This document shows, in pieces, positions 23,390 through 33,644 of a stretch of 64,000 nt of DNA. The position numbers and the translations under genes were made by a program. The stretch is from Pyrenochaeta sp. MPI-SDFR-AT-0127 (lineage: Eukaryota; Ascomycota; Dothideomycetes; Pleosporales; Cucurbitariaceae): positions 1 to 64,000 of the forward strand of contig JAGTJM010000014.1 of NCBI GenBank assembly GCA_020747015.1. Reading direction: 5' to 3'. The notes beneath the pieces were generated by a model. The model was given only the letters and a program-made list of their open reading frames with translations, did not search any database and was not told the DNA's origin. Position 1 is the first letter of the stretch; each line of letters opens with the position of its first letter.

Positions 23390-24644
23390 CTACTCCCCAG
23401 GAAGCAGATTGCTCTTTACAGCAAACATCTTTGAAGTGACGCCAGCTGTGAAACCGTCCACCTGTCTCGAGTACTGCTCCACCTGCCTTGAGTTGAGCAG
23501 CGTTTCCAGCCTGCTAGGCTCTTGTGGTAATTTGAACAGCCTTTGCCACTCATCCTCGGGAAGGAGAGGCTGCTTCGACGCTGTGCGTGCAGCATTCTCA
23601 GCTTTGCGCTTCTGTTGCCACGCGGTAATCTTAGCTTGCTCACGAGCAAGCGAACGCTGGTAGTATTGGTAATTGTTGATTTCGGTATGGTGGTTCTCGA
23701 TGCTCTCAAGAAGGAGATCGCACGTCTTCTCGAGGAAGGGGTCGATGGAGAGGTCAAGTGCGTCGTAGTTCGGGAAGAGAGGGGGAAGCGGAGTATTGGG
23801 GTCTTGCTGCAGAGCGGCTAGGTTTGGTGGAAAGGAGAGCTCTTCCTTCGGTGCGTCCGAAGGCAGTTGGTGAAGGTACGAAGTGAGGAGGTGTGAGTTG
23901 CGAATCGTCACAGGAAGTTCGACCAGGATATCATGGTACCGGAGACCGCTCTTTTGAAGGCTACTTTTGTCAGACGGGCCTGGCAACAAAAGATAATGCA
24001 CACATACCTCTCAGTGGTGAATTTGCCCTCCTTGTATGCTGTGACGAACGAGGGCGATAGTCTGTATGCGCGCAAATTCAGACTACCCTGAGAACTTCTG
24101 CTCACGTCGTAGATCAAGGCTACCGTCTTCTCATTTGGCTGGCTTTGGTAGAAGTACTGGTTCTCAACCGTGTTCAGGTTGACAAAGTTGCCCATACTCG
24201 CGCTCGTGTACCAGCCGACATTGTTCGCGTCCACGTTGACTTCCCGTAGGAACTTGATCATTTCATTGCCGTATGCGATGTTCTGCTTTAGGCGCGGAGC
24301 GGATGCAGCGAGGTTGGCCGCAGAGTCGTTTTGACGGTCCTCTGTCTGCACATGAGATACCTCGGGGAAGGGGAACGAGTTCGTGATCTCTAGGACGCCG
24401 TTCTTCTCCATGCCAACGATGCTACCCGTGGCAAGCGAGGGAAAAGATTTGCCACTTGCTGTAGCGATCTTGATCGCGACCTGAATGCCACAGTCAGTCT
24501 TGTATACCAAGAGATGGTATTCAAAGCGAATGTGCGAAAAGCACAATGGCGGGGCGCGGCGGGGTGGTCGATCGCAGGAATCGCACGTACCAGGGCGTCG
24601 ATTTGCACCGTCTTAAACGGCACATCTTTGGGAGCGTCCGCCAT
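23390..24644 (-). CDS. eIF3h: Translation initiation factor eIF3 subunit H
   Basis: MPN-domain subunit of eIF3, which binds the 40S ribosome during initiation. Exons 24644-24591, 24480-24008, 23963-23390; introns 110 and 44 bp; 366 residues, the usual fungal length. The MPN fold begins right after the first intron (VQIDALVAIKIAT) and shows GSIVGMEKNGVLEITNSFPFP. The zinc-binding JAMM motif is absent: where active MPN+ enzymes have HxH after GWY, this has GWYTSASMGNF, as in eIF3h, so it is a structural, not a deubiquitinating, subunit. The C-terminal helices (EINNYQYYQRSLAREQAKI) complete the family. The 44-bp intron is the smallest well-supported one in the window. Divergent from the RNase H gene, 224 bp between start codons. 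Confidence 0.93.
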
Positions 24645-24868
24645 ATTGGAGTCGTCGAAAGGGATCGTATTGAGGTTTCGGCGGGGCTGTTACGTTGGGC
24701 GTTCGTCGGTGTTGGAAAGTAGAATTCGACCTGACTCTGCCAAGATTCACTGTGCTAAGCGAAGAGCGGGAGACTAGCCTCTAAGCAGTTAGTCATACTG
24801 ACAGGACGTGTTCAAGTTCGACTTCGCATCAATCTATCCTGAAGGCACATCCCCAAAGAACAGCTGTC

Positions 24869-25535
24869 ATGGTCTACAATGAATATTTTGAAGAAATTCG
24901 TCGTCTCTATGACCCCACGGAGGACCCGTGTGCACGATCCATACCTTTGAATGAATTCGTCGTCTACAATGCCGAAAAGCACATCTCGCAGCTACAGATA
25001 CAAGTCATGGCAAAGCCAGCCCCTTTCCCTAATCTAAGCAGCTTGGTAATACATATTGATGGGGCATGTCGCAATAACGGTACCCCAACAGCGCGGGCTT
25101 CATATGGGGTCTTTGTTGGACCCTGACTCTCCACACAACACATACGGCATCCTTCCCAACTCTCTTCCCCAGACTAGTACCCGCGCAGAAATCGAAGCTC
25201 TGTGTCAAGCCCTCAAAATCGTTTGTGACGTTACCGATCACGACCTCAAGCTATCGGAGATCAAGATTGCAACGGATTCACGTTTCCTGGTTGACGCTAT
25301 GAGCCAGTGGATCGAGCAGTGGATCGAAGACAACGGCATGGGGTCTAGCGGGAGACAAGTGGCTCATTTTGATGTTCTAAAGCATATATATGAGCAATTG
25401 GACTATATGGAGTATAGCGACGATGGAAGGGCCAGGGAGGTACAATTTTGGTATGTTCCACGCGAGATGAATGAGGCAGATGTATTGGCGAACAAAGCGC
25501 TGGACGAGGCAGAGAAACAAGCCAGTGAAAAATGA
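24869..25535 (+). pseudogene. RNase H-like gene interrupted by a +1 frameshift
   Basis: Type 1 RNase H fold. The reading frame from 24869 encodes HIDGACRNNG (first catalytic Asp) and YGVFVGP and then hits TGA at 25124-25126. The next frame resumes immediately with DSPHNTYG and continues to 25535 with TRAEIEAL (catalytic Glu), ATDSRFL (Asp) and NEADVLANKAL (Asp). All four acidic catalytic residues are thus present, but in two frames joined at the CCCT at 25121-25124; one base too many there explains everything. An alternative 46-bp intron (25046-25091, GTAATA...AACAG, phase 0) also gives an open frame, but it would remove the first catalytic motif. So: recent pseudogene, sequencing error, or an odd spliced form. 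Intact, it would be about 221 residues. Confidence 0.75.
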
Positions 25536-25700
25536 ATTTAATAGCCAGTCTAGTCAGAACGCGATGCAACGGGTGCCGAATTCTCGGATGCAATGGTACT
25601 CAAACGCCAATGCTGAATGCAAATGCAGCAATATAAACATCAAGATTTCCGCCTCTTTTTGTAACTAATAAACAGCCCTTATCAACGACTGGCATTCGAA

Positions 25701-27539
25701 TCAAAGCATGTCCTGATCCGAGCCACCTTTCCCGCCTTCAATATCCTCAGGAGGCTCTAATTTGGTCTGCTCCTGCTGGTCAATCTCATTGACGTCTTCC
25801 ACGACCTCTTCAGACACACAGACAATTCCCTCGTCGACTAAATTCTTTTTCTTTTGACCGTATGGAGTCCACCTGGGCACTACAGGCTGTCGTTGAGGCT
25901 TTCGGTTATTGGCTTTCGGGTTCTTCGAGATGGAACCATCATCCATACGTTTCCATTCCGTATCCTGGTTGTCGATATGATCCGAAATGTCGGCATCACT
26001 TTCATCCTCCCATATCATCAGGTTCGTTCCATTGATCTCAATCGACCTACCACCGGTGCGTGGGACAAAGAAGACATCAGGTCCTACCTCAGAGAAGTCC
26101 TGGGTCCATGTTTCCTTCTGTTGTAGTTTAAGGATGTAGTCCATTGGCAGGGCATACAGAATGTTGTCGTCTTTGTCGTAGAGCTCCTTGAGGGGGTAAT
26201 CAAGACAAGCCAGGCCAAACTTGCAATCAATTCGGCTGGAAAGAGGATGTATTCGTCCACCAAAGATCTTTGTCTCGAATGCAATTCCACTCTCCGTCCA
26301 CATGTTATCGCCAAAAAAGACTTCTGGCTCAGATAACAAAGGATGGTCGTGATGTGGGCCCGATATCTCGCAGAAATGAGCGATTTCATGAGTGAGGCAG
26401 GTAGCAAGGAACATATTGAAGCGCAGCACCATGGCTGGCTCTCGGAATCGTAACAAGCTCAGTTTCTTCGCGGTAGTATAGAAGTCGGAATGCAGACAAA
26501 TGCGGCTTGTGTGGCATTTGTGGTTAATCTTACGCATCAGCCCATTCTTGTAGTCTTTCACCAGACCCATCGAAGCATATGCTGTCTCCGGTGGCAATGG
26601 GTCGTGGTGGAAGTAAAAGTGGACCGTGTCGATTTGGTTGTCCAAGAAGTTCGTAAAGGTCGCATGGCGTTCCTCAGACCATGACACATCATCTTTGATG
26701 CGGAAGCACCGTTGACCATATGCTTTGGAAGTTTTCTCGCAGGCTTCACGCTTACCAAATACTAGTGTATGCCAGAAATGGGATGTGGCCCGAGAAGTCA
26801 AAAGCAGAGTAGCAAGTCGCAACCCAGGCTTTAGGATCTCATAAACAGCATCTGGACAACCATGCCAATTGTCAAGACGGAAGATGGAGTGAATGTCGTT
26901 ATCCAGCGTACAAATCGGTGTAGGTCCATCCTGGGCGAACGCGACAGCTTGCTTTTTTATCAGATCCACCGGATCAAAGCCTAGCTTCAATGCTTTTCGT
27001 TTTGCAGCATCTTTGCGATGGCCGAGCAACCTTCTATACTTTTCAAGTGCCTTTCGATCTGCAACTTGCGCCAGATGATGGTTGATGGAAATGCTTAGCT
27101 GTAGGCCAAAGTCCTTCGGTACCTCGATCGTCGATGGGGTGAACGACAAGGAACTTTCGGAGCTCAAGACGTCAGGCAAATCTTGCACAAGCTTGTCGAT
27201 ACATTTATCTATGATCACGTCTTCCTTAAGTTTGTGAAGAAGCACTGTGTTTGCACCCTGATCCACAGCCTGATAATCGCTTTCGCCGGCAGCAGGCAGA
27301 AATTGTCGTATCTTTTCAGATAAAGCAGGTAGGGGTCCACACTCCGGCGGAGGGGTTGTAGATTCAGTAGGTGTCCAATCCATGCTGTCAGGATCCTGCT
27401 CTTGGAAAGCTGCCTTTGGTACCGCATCTTGCTCAGAACTCCCTACATTAAGCTCATCATCTTGGTTAAGCCGTTCCTCAATGAGTTGGGTAGTATGCAG
27501 CATGGCCTCATACGCCTTGCGATAACGAAAAGGGTCCAT
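25701..27539 (-). CDS. Hypothetical protein with HExxH metallopeptidase-like motif
   Basis: Single exon, 612 residues; not a named family that I recognise. Central residues about 245-470 look globular. They include THEIAHF with His384-Glu385 and His388, and 28 residues later ESGIAFE (Glu416) followed by FGG. HExxH plus a downstream Glu in such a context is the zinc-binding pattern of gluzincin-type peptidases, so a zinc-peptidase-like fold is possible. The N-terminus is acidic with helix-forming stretches, and residues 500-612 are charged and disordered. No signal peptide or membrane segment: a cytoplasmic or nuclear protein. The family seems to be fungus-specific, often with sequence-diverged copies. 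No neighbour suggests a substrate. Confidence 0.75.
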   Translation of the reverse strand: MDPFRYRKAYEAMLHTTQLIEERLNQDDELNVGSSEQDAVPKAAFQEQDPDSMDWTPTESTTPPPECGPLPALSEKIRQFLPAAGESDYQAVDQGANTVLLHKLKEDVIIDKCIDKLVQDLPDVLSSESSLSFTPSTIEVPKDFGLQLSISINHHLAQVADRKALEKYRRLLGHRKDAAKRKALKLGFDPVDLIKKQAVAFAQDGPTPICTLDNDIHSIFRLDNWHGCPDAVYEILKPGLRLATLLLTSRATSHFWHTLVFGKREACEKTSKAYGQRCFRIKDDVSWSEERHATFTNFLDNQIDTVHFYFHHDPLPPETAYASMGLVKDYKNGLMRKINHKCHTSRICLHSDFYTTAKKLSLLRFREPAMVLRFNMFLATCLTHEIAHFCEISGPHHDHPLLSEPEVFFGDNMWTESGIAFETKIFGGRIHPLSSRIDCKFGLACLDYPLKELYDKDDNILYALPMDYILKLQQKETWTQDFSEVGPDVFFVPRTGGRSIEINGTNLMIWEDESDADISDHIDNQDTEWKRMDDGSISKNPKANNRKPQRQPVVPRWTPYGQKKKNLVDEGIVCVSEEVVEDVNEIDQQEQTKLEPPEDIEGGKGGSDQDML

Positions 27540-28427
27540 TCTGGCTTCCGTCAGTTACCCGAGTGTGCGGAAGTTGAAAAGGTGTTGGATGATTGCGAGT
27601 CCAAGATTAAGCTTAACTGGGCTGTAGGCACCAGACACAAACGTCAGTAGCGGGTATAGTCTCGCCGGTCGTTGATGTAGTCATGAGTCTACTTTTCACT
27701 TGTAAAACGACAGGTTTTGTTGTACTTTGAAATCGGACAAACCTGGTCCACCCAGATTATGAAAGACGAGATCCGTCGATTCGATCTCGAATAGCCCACG
27801 GAAAGAAAGTTTTGGCCTCAAAACCAGCCATCTCACCAGATCCTTGCAGTCGCAGCACAAGGTCCGGCGGCAGTTGGAAGGAAATGCGCTGTGGTGAAGG
27901 GTATGTCTTACTCGGAACCGTCGAAGCGGTCAATAGCCGCCAAGGAGTGAAAAATGTTTCATCCAAAATAATCGAAACTAAGGCGCAGGAATAATTAATG
28001 GCGTGGTGGAGGTTGCAAGGTCAGCGGTGAGTTGTTTGGCTTAGGCAACCTTGAAAATGGCCCGTGCGCCTTTCCGTTCCGAATGGGAGCTTGCTGTCCA
28101 CATCCTGACCCACTTGCATCACCGCACAGAAGATTTTCGATCATATTCATCAAGAATGCTACCGAGATCCTAAGACAAGACCGAATGTGGTAATATAATG
28201 TATTGATTTTAAGATGACTTTCTTATAAATAGATGCTCGTAAGGTAAAGTGTTGAGAAGCCAATACATAAAGTCAGGTTGTGAGCGATTGTAGCTTTCGG
28301 TTACTTGTGCCATAAGTGCAAACAGCATCAAGACACTCACGTAGCATAACTCCAAGCCATATCGTGAGGACAAATCGAAGAGACCATTCTAACCTCCACT
28401 CAAACTTCTCCTCCTCTTTCCCCCCCT
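27540..28427. other. Intergenic, about 890 bp
   Basis: 5' region of the HExxH gene and 3' flank of the next minus-strand gene. Only short open frames; no RNA gene or repeat recognised. Confidence 0.6.
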
Positions 28428-30244
28428 TTACCTAAACCATTCCAACAGCGCCTCATTGAACACCCGAATGCCCTGAAACTCCTCCGCCCCATTGCACCCA
28501 TCAAACATTGTCAAAAGGTCGAAGACAGTCGCAAGGTCCTCATCAAAAGTGTCGCTAACATTCATGGGTGGTCCCTTCAGCTCACCAAATGCAATGCAGG
28601 CTTGCGCACGAGCGGCTATGCCAGGTATTCGACGCAAATGCTCCCTCCACTGCTCCCCAGGTCGTCCGAAGTATCCACTTTGCATTTGAAATGCAGTTAG
28701 TCGACGGCGCATGGCCATCCAGCTCGACCACGCGGTACGCAGTCGCTCAAAGTCATTGCCAAGTTTGGATCGTAATGCGTCCGCGTCATTGTCCCATAGG
28801 TGGTTTAAAAGGAAATCCATTCTATCCTCAGCATTTGTATCATAGACATCAGGGGCGAACTGATTGATACTGTTCAGGAACGACAGTAAGAGCTTGAAGA
28901 GCTCTCTTCTGTCTTCTGTCTCTTGAAAATCTGCGGAGTTTGAAGCGCCGTACCACATCATAGGATTCAAAGTTGAGCCGGGAACATTCTGTCCTTCAAT
29001 TGTCTCAGATGATGCTCGAACTTTACCGTTCTGTGCATCCGGTATAACTGAGTCTTGCATGAGAGGGTTGTGGTACGTGCCTGATGGACCGGCGACAGTA
29101 TCATAGTCATACCCATAACTCAAGCCCTCTTCACTGGCTTGGACTAGTGGTATATTCGAACCTGCAAGTAATATTAGTTAAAGAATCAATAACGGCTCTC
29201 TTAGACCTGGGATTTTCACCTATTGCGTCTGCCGCAAGTTCATCGCCATCCAGGGTTTCTGTGTCGGCAGTAACACCTCGACTCAACGGTTGGTATGTCG
29301 CATCTGTGTCAAGCGTACTTCCTCTCTGTCTGTGCTTCCCAAAACGGTGAGACAGACCTGACGCATTCGGAGTTAGGTTAGGTGACCTAGGAACCGAATA
29401 CAAATCTCGCTGTGGAATATGGAACGAATCTGACTTTGGTTGCGCCTCCTTTGATATTTTTTAAGTTTACTAGCGGAAATATGATTCTCAACATCTGGTG
29501 CTTTGCGTTTGTTCGGACTCAACATGGGCTTATGTTTCGAAGGGAGCTCCGCCTCTGGTTCCCTATCGGCGTTGAGCCGGATTGTACGGCTAGGTGCATC
29601 TGCGTTTTGAAATGTTTCTTTGAGATTCTCCGGGGCACGATTAGGTCCATCTGATGACCCACTACTATCAGATAGCTCTCCACCACATATGTCCGATATG
29701 ATAGACTTGCCCTTTCCTTTCCTTTTGCGTGGGGTGGTACTGGTGTCTTTTACAGCAAGGCGCACAATCCAACAACGAATGTAAAATTGAACACTGAGCA
29801 CCATTAGCCTCTGATTTTTGAATTACTTTTTCATGATGCTCACGTCTCTCTGTCCTTGGGTTTCTCCCAGTCAAGCTCGTCCGCTGACTTTTCCTGCTCT
29901 TTGAATGAACGCGAGTGTCCAGGTTCTGCTCTCCCCCAAATTGATGGCCCATATTGGTGTCCTAATTCGAGAATTTCCTCAGAGAAGGTTCCTTCCTTAC
30001 CTAGTTCCGCTTGTAGTTGCTTATAGTTGTTGTGGTAATTAGCCGCAAAGGACTGGGCAATTTCTTTGACCCTTGTGTGCAACTCATTGGCTTCATTCTT
30101 CAGAAAATCAGGATCCCTCCGTAGGTCGGTTGTCTGACTGAAAAGACCGAGAGACTCATAGACGTCTCGTTCTGACCTTGTCTTATTTATACATCCGGCA
30201 AGAAAAGCCGCATTGTCATCGGGTGTGCTAGCTGGAGGAACCAT
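28428..30244 (-). CDS. Hypothetical protein, four exons (one junction uncertain)
   Basis: Not recognised. Exons 30244-29844, 29793-29493, 29448-29220, 29161-28428; introns 29843-29794 (50 bp), 29492-29449 (44 bp, weak donor GTTGAG) and 29219-29162 (58 bp, good ACTAAT...TGCAG); about 554 residues. The second intron is doubtful: the same frame change would be obtained if the A6 run at about 29459-29464 had one more A. The N-terminus is helical with NKTRSERDVYESLGLF; the middle is a disordered, Lys/Ser-rich segment with KRKGKGK that could be a nuclear signal. The C-terminal 190 residues are helical, with DRRELFKLLLSFLNSINQF and many aromatic residues. No signal peptide or membrane segments. Function unknown; a nuclear or regulatory role is only a guess. 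Confidence 0.6.
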
Positions 30245-31107
30245 TGTGAACAAATAAGCTGAGGCGGCCAGCAGATGTGCACAAACCGCCCCGAACTACT
30301 TAAGTGTGAGTTACTGTTGGCTGGGTCAGAGGCCTGGCGGCTGCGACTTGTATGGAGTGGCTGTGGCCTTCATTGACAAATGCTTAAACAGCATAAGTGG
30401 CGTAGTCAACATCAGAAGGCTGCCACAGCTTGTGCGCTCTATCTTTGAAGTGCCTGACGTGAATCTGTTTGGCGCCGCCGCGTCGCTTGAAGTATCGGAT
30501 GATTGTTTCCAGTCGCGAAACGGTTGCCTAGCAGAAACGGACCTGTGACCATTGGGCTCAGCCTCGTCCATGGGTCGTTACCATTCAATGGAGCAAGACA
30601 AATGAAATAAGGTTTGCGACGATGGTGTTTGCATGAATGTTGGGTTTGGGGGCCTTCAAGGCTGAGCGCTGGGTTGGGAAATAGATCGCACCCCAGATGC
30701 TTTTTCGAGAAAGTTCCGTTCGCGGTTGTTGTGTTCGATACGCTCTTGTAACAGTACCCTGTAATTGTGGCTGGACCCGCGAACAGCTAACGACCAAGCT
30801 GAGCCTTACTCTCCACTTTTCACAGCCTCAAGGTGCTATATGGTTTTCGTTGATCAGCACAACAATGCGAAGTACTGTAGGGAATTCAATATATATCTGG
30901 GTCCAAAACCGTGATTTCCGCCTCATAGTATACGATGGTTGCCTTGTAGCACATATTATTTCAGTGTCCTTGCTTTTCGACTAGAGCTTGTAGGAACTTC
31001 ACTGTCGTCCTGGTATTATACCCTGTGTGTGCTTCAACATCGTGGAGTATGTTCCAAATGCGTGCTTTTCGCGAAATGCCTTCAATGTGTTTTGCGGCTA
31101 GGATGTC
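30245..31107. other. Intergenic with the detached 3' end of the neighbouring regulator
   Basis: Bases 30961-31107 on the minus strand continue the frame of the upstream Zn2Cys6 gene past a stop codon (AAKHIEGISRKARIW...KFLQALVEKQGH, then TGA at 30963-30961). The remaining 30245-30960 is the 5' region of the four-exon gene; nothing else recognised. Confidence 0.6.
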
Positions 31108-32559
31108 TCACTGGTCAGCTGCGACGTCGACCGAAGACTCTGCAAATTAAACAAGTATAGATGCATCGACAACATACCGTAGACTAACCCGTGGGTAGAA
31201 AAAACCATAAGTGCAGGCGGAAAATCCGAGATTGCAATGTTGGTGATTCGCATTGCCTGCTCCTGGATCAAGGGGATATAGCCTTCATCTTGAAGGGTCG
31301 GCTCAGCATAGAGAAGAATGTGAATGATATGATACCAGAATGCTGCAGCCGCTGCAGCCGTGACCGGGAAGTACACCTTGCAAAACCCATCCTCATCCTT
31401 ATCCCCGTATGGAATACCGACAAATGTTTCTGACAGCCCCGCGCGCCAGAGCTCCAATTCATCGAGGAAGTCTTGCCGTTGTTCTTTGCCTGCTTCTGTC
31501 TTGCCATTTTCTCCGAAGACCAAATTGACTACTCTTGCAAGAATCCAAAGAACATGGTTACCAAGTACATCTTCTCGCGTCTCACCCTCAACCCATGACA
31601 CCGCCCATTCGGATGGATCTAGGATCAGCGGCTTCTCGCTTGCCATTGCCACTACAATTTCATGTCTGATATAGATCCAAAAATTGGCACGGTCGGTACC
31701 AGTAGATTGTGCAGTGATGCCGCGCTCTTTGATCAATATTGCTAAACCCAGAAAGTGGCGCCTGTAGTCCTCTGATCGAAGCGCCCCATGTATTTCGTAG
31801 CTCAGTAAAAGCATACTCGCCGTCAATGCATGCTCATGTGCTGGCATGCTCAGAGCATCGATTAACAAGCGCAATGCTTCACCATAATGCTTGACCGCCA
31901 CCAGCTTCCAAGCTGGATTGTGGCTCGAATTGGAGAGAGCAAGATGATTAGCTGTGAAAGCACAGACGCAGTGGAATAGCAGTGGCGATTTCATGACGAG
32001 CTGGGGGACTCTCAACTGATACGTGCTGCTATGGTCAAAGCAGTCCATCCAAATGGCAACGGTACGGACATAGGTTTGTAAAAGGAAGGCACTTTCGGAG
32101 GTCAGAGACGTAACGCCAGCCGAAGGACTGGTGTTGATCGTTGCAGACGAGATCAGGTCTACCGGAGTATGAACATTAGTCAGGGGCTCATCCTCAGACG
32201 TATTATCCAGACCGCCCACTCGAGACTTAAAAATTTCAAGAAGCGAAGATGCAGTCTGGCCAACTTGATTTGGTAATGGGTCTGCATGGATAATATTCCA
32301 GGTTGCATCTTCTGATTGTTCGCACTCCAGATTCAAACGCTTGCAATTGCCGCAAATGGGCTTCTGTTCATCGCAACGGGTATGTCGACGTTTACAAGTG
32401 TTGCTGACTTGAGGTCAGTTTAGGCAGAGTTGCTATGTGAATGACAAACCATCCTCAGTAGAAGTTAGCGTTGTCGATAAGGGAACGTCGCTCCTACACA
32501 CCTGTCCTTCTTCTTGGGCCACCTCTTCGTTTCTTTCTCGGCCTGGTATCAGTACGCAT
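31108..32559 (-). CDS. Degenerating Zn(II)2Cys6 transcription factor
   Basis: Fungal transcription regulator with a binuclear zinc cluster and a fungal-specific regulatory domain. Best reading: exon 1 32559-32498, intron 32497-32404 (94 bp), exon 2 32403-31178, intron 31177-31119 (59 bp), exon 3 31118-31108; 432 residues. The N-terminus is MRTDTRPRKKRRGG, then Cys24, 31, 38, 41 and 48 in the exact spacing of the cluster, but the first ligand position (21) is Val. No splice choice I tried restores a cysteine there. The regulatory domain (about 95-410) looks intact. The last exon reads only three codons before TGA at 31110-31108, yet the frame continues to 30961 with a typical C-terminus. Loss of a zinc ligand plus a premature stop suggests decay. 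Confidence 0.7.
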
Positions 32560-33206
32560 CGCGCAGACGTTTCTGCCAAAAAGACATCTGGCAGTACGGA
32601 AAGACGTTAGAGCAAAGGGAAACTCCAGGCGGGAGAACAAACAAGATGCGTAAGCGCATATTTCGCGTGTTCACGTGCAAGGGCCCCACTTTGACTCTTA
32701 GACTTAATGTTAAGTTACAATAGCACTTGTCCCTTGCCTAAATCGACAGCATTAAGGTTCCCGTCTTTGCTGTGTGAAACTGGTCTTCTGTGAAATAAAC
32801 TGATCTATGGTTTCCATTCTGAATTAAAGCACCGTTGACAACCAGCTCCGCGGATGGTCAGCTGGACAAACAACCAACTTAATGGACTCCAAGATTGGCG
32901 TAGCATCAAAAGTCGGATGTTCGTCGCGTCAAGTTCAGAGGCTCTCGTATCCAGGTCTATACCTGTGGTACGTGCGTCGTGCAGCCTAAATGCATGTAGA
33001 TCTAGGCATGCTATTCCAATAAAAACCTTGTGGGTTTGAAAAAACTTCTCGTCTTAGGCTTTGCATATCGAAGGGAAGGGACTAAATCCGGTACATGTGT
33101 TTCAATTGCGTTAGGGGAATACCAATTTGGAGAGGGATACTTGAATTAAGTTAGGCTAAGACAAGCTACAGACTGATTTGTTGAAAATAGTCTTCTCTAT
33201 AGGAAA
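32560..33206. other. Intergenic, about 650 bp
   Basis: 5' region of the Zn2Cys6 gene and 3' flank of the cysteine-rich protein gene. No feature recognised. Confidence 0.55.
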
Positions 33207-33644
33207 TCAACATGTCTGTGGACTGACGCAAAAACAGCCTCCGGTTATTATCACTAGTCCAGCCCTGCCTCCCGAATCTAGCATCATTTCACCACTTGCA
33301 GTAACAGTGTTAGTCGGGCAAGCTCCTGCTCTTACGCTCGCTACATTTGTCGTGCACCTCTCTAGGGTGCTAGGGCATGCATCATTCCCCTCGGCGTCCA
33401 TTGGGTCCCAGATGAACCCAGCATTATCTTCACCATTGTAGGTCGTTTTATCAACTTGCCCATCAGCGCATGCATCCATTATCCCTCGGCAAAACCCTTC
33501 GATATCATCTTCGGTGAAAAGCAGTACTCCCTGCCCTTGCATGCATTGCTGGCATTGGTTCGTGTTGACGTCGAATGGTGCCCAATCTGCATTCGCGCTG
33601 AGACCCGATACGATTGTCCAGATAGCAAGATTCAAAAGCTTCAT
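33207..33644 (-). CDS. Small secreted cysteine-rich protein (effector candidate)
   Basis: 145 residues, single exon. Residues 1-19 form a clear signal peptide (MKLLNLAIWTIVSGLSANA), with cleavage probably just before Asp20. The mature part, about 126 residues, has ten cysteines (31, 34, 52, 59, 90, 97, 109, 137, 139, 145), an even number suited to disulfides. It has no membrane segment and no enzyme motif that I recognise. An in-frame upstream ATG exists at 33791, but only the start at 33644 puts the signal peptide at the N-terminus. Size, secretion and cysteine content are those of fungal effector or secreted defence proteins. It stands at the edge of a 2.5-kb gene-free stretch and beside a decaying regulator. 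No toxicity or host role can be inferred from the sequence. Confidence 0.72.
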   Translation of the reverse strand: MKLLNLAIWTIVSGLSANADWAPFDVNTNQCQQCMQGQGVLLFTEDDIEGFCRGIMDACADGQVDKTTYNGEDNAGFIWDPMDAEGNDACPSTLERCTTNVASVRAGACPTNTVTASGEMMLDSGGRAGLVIITGGCFCVSPQTC

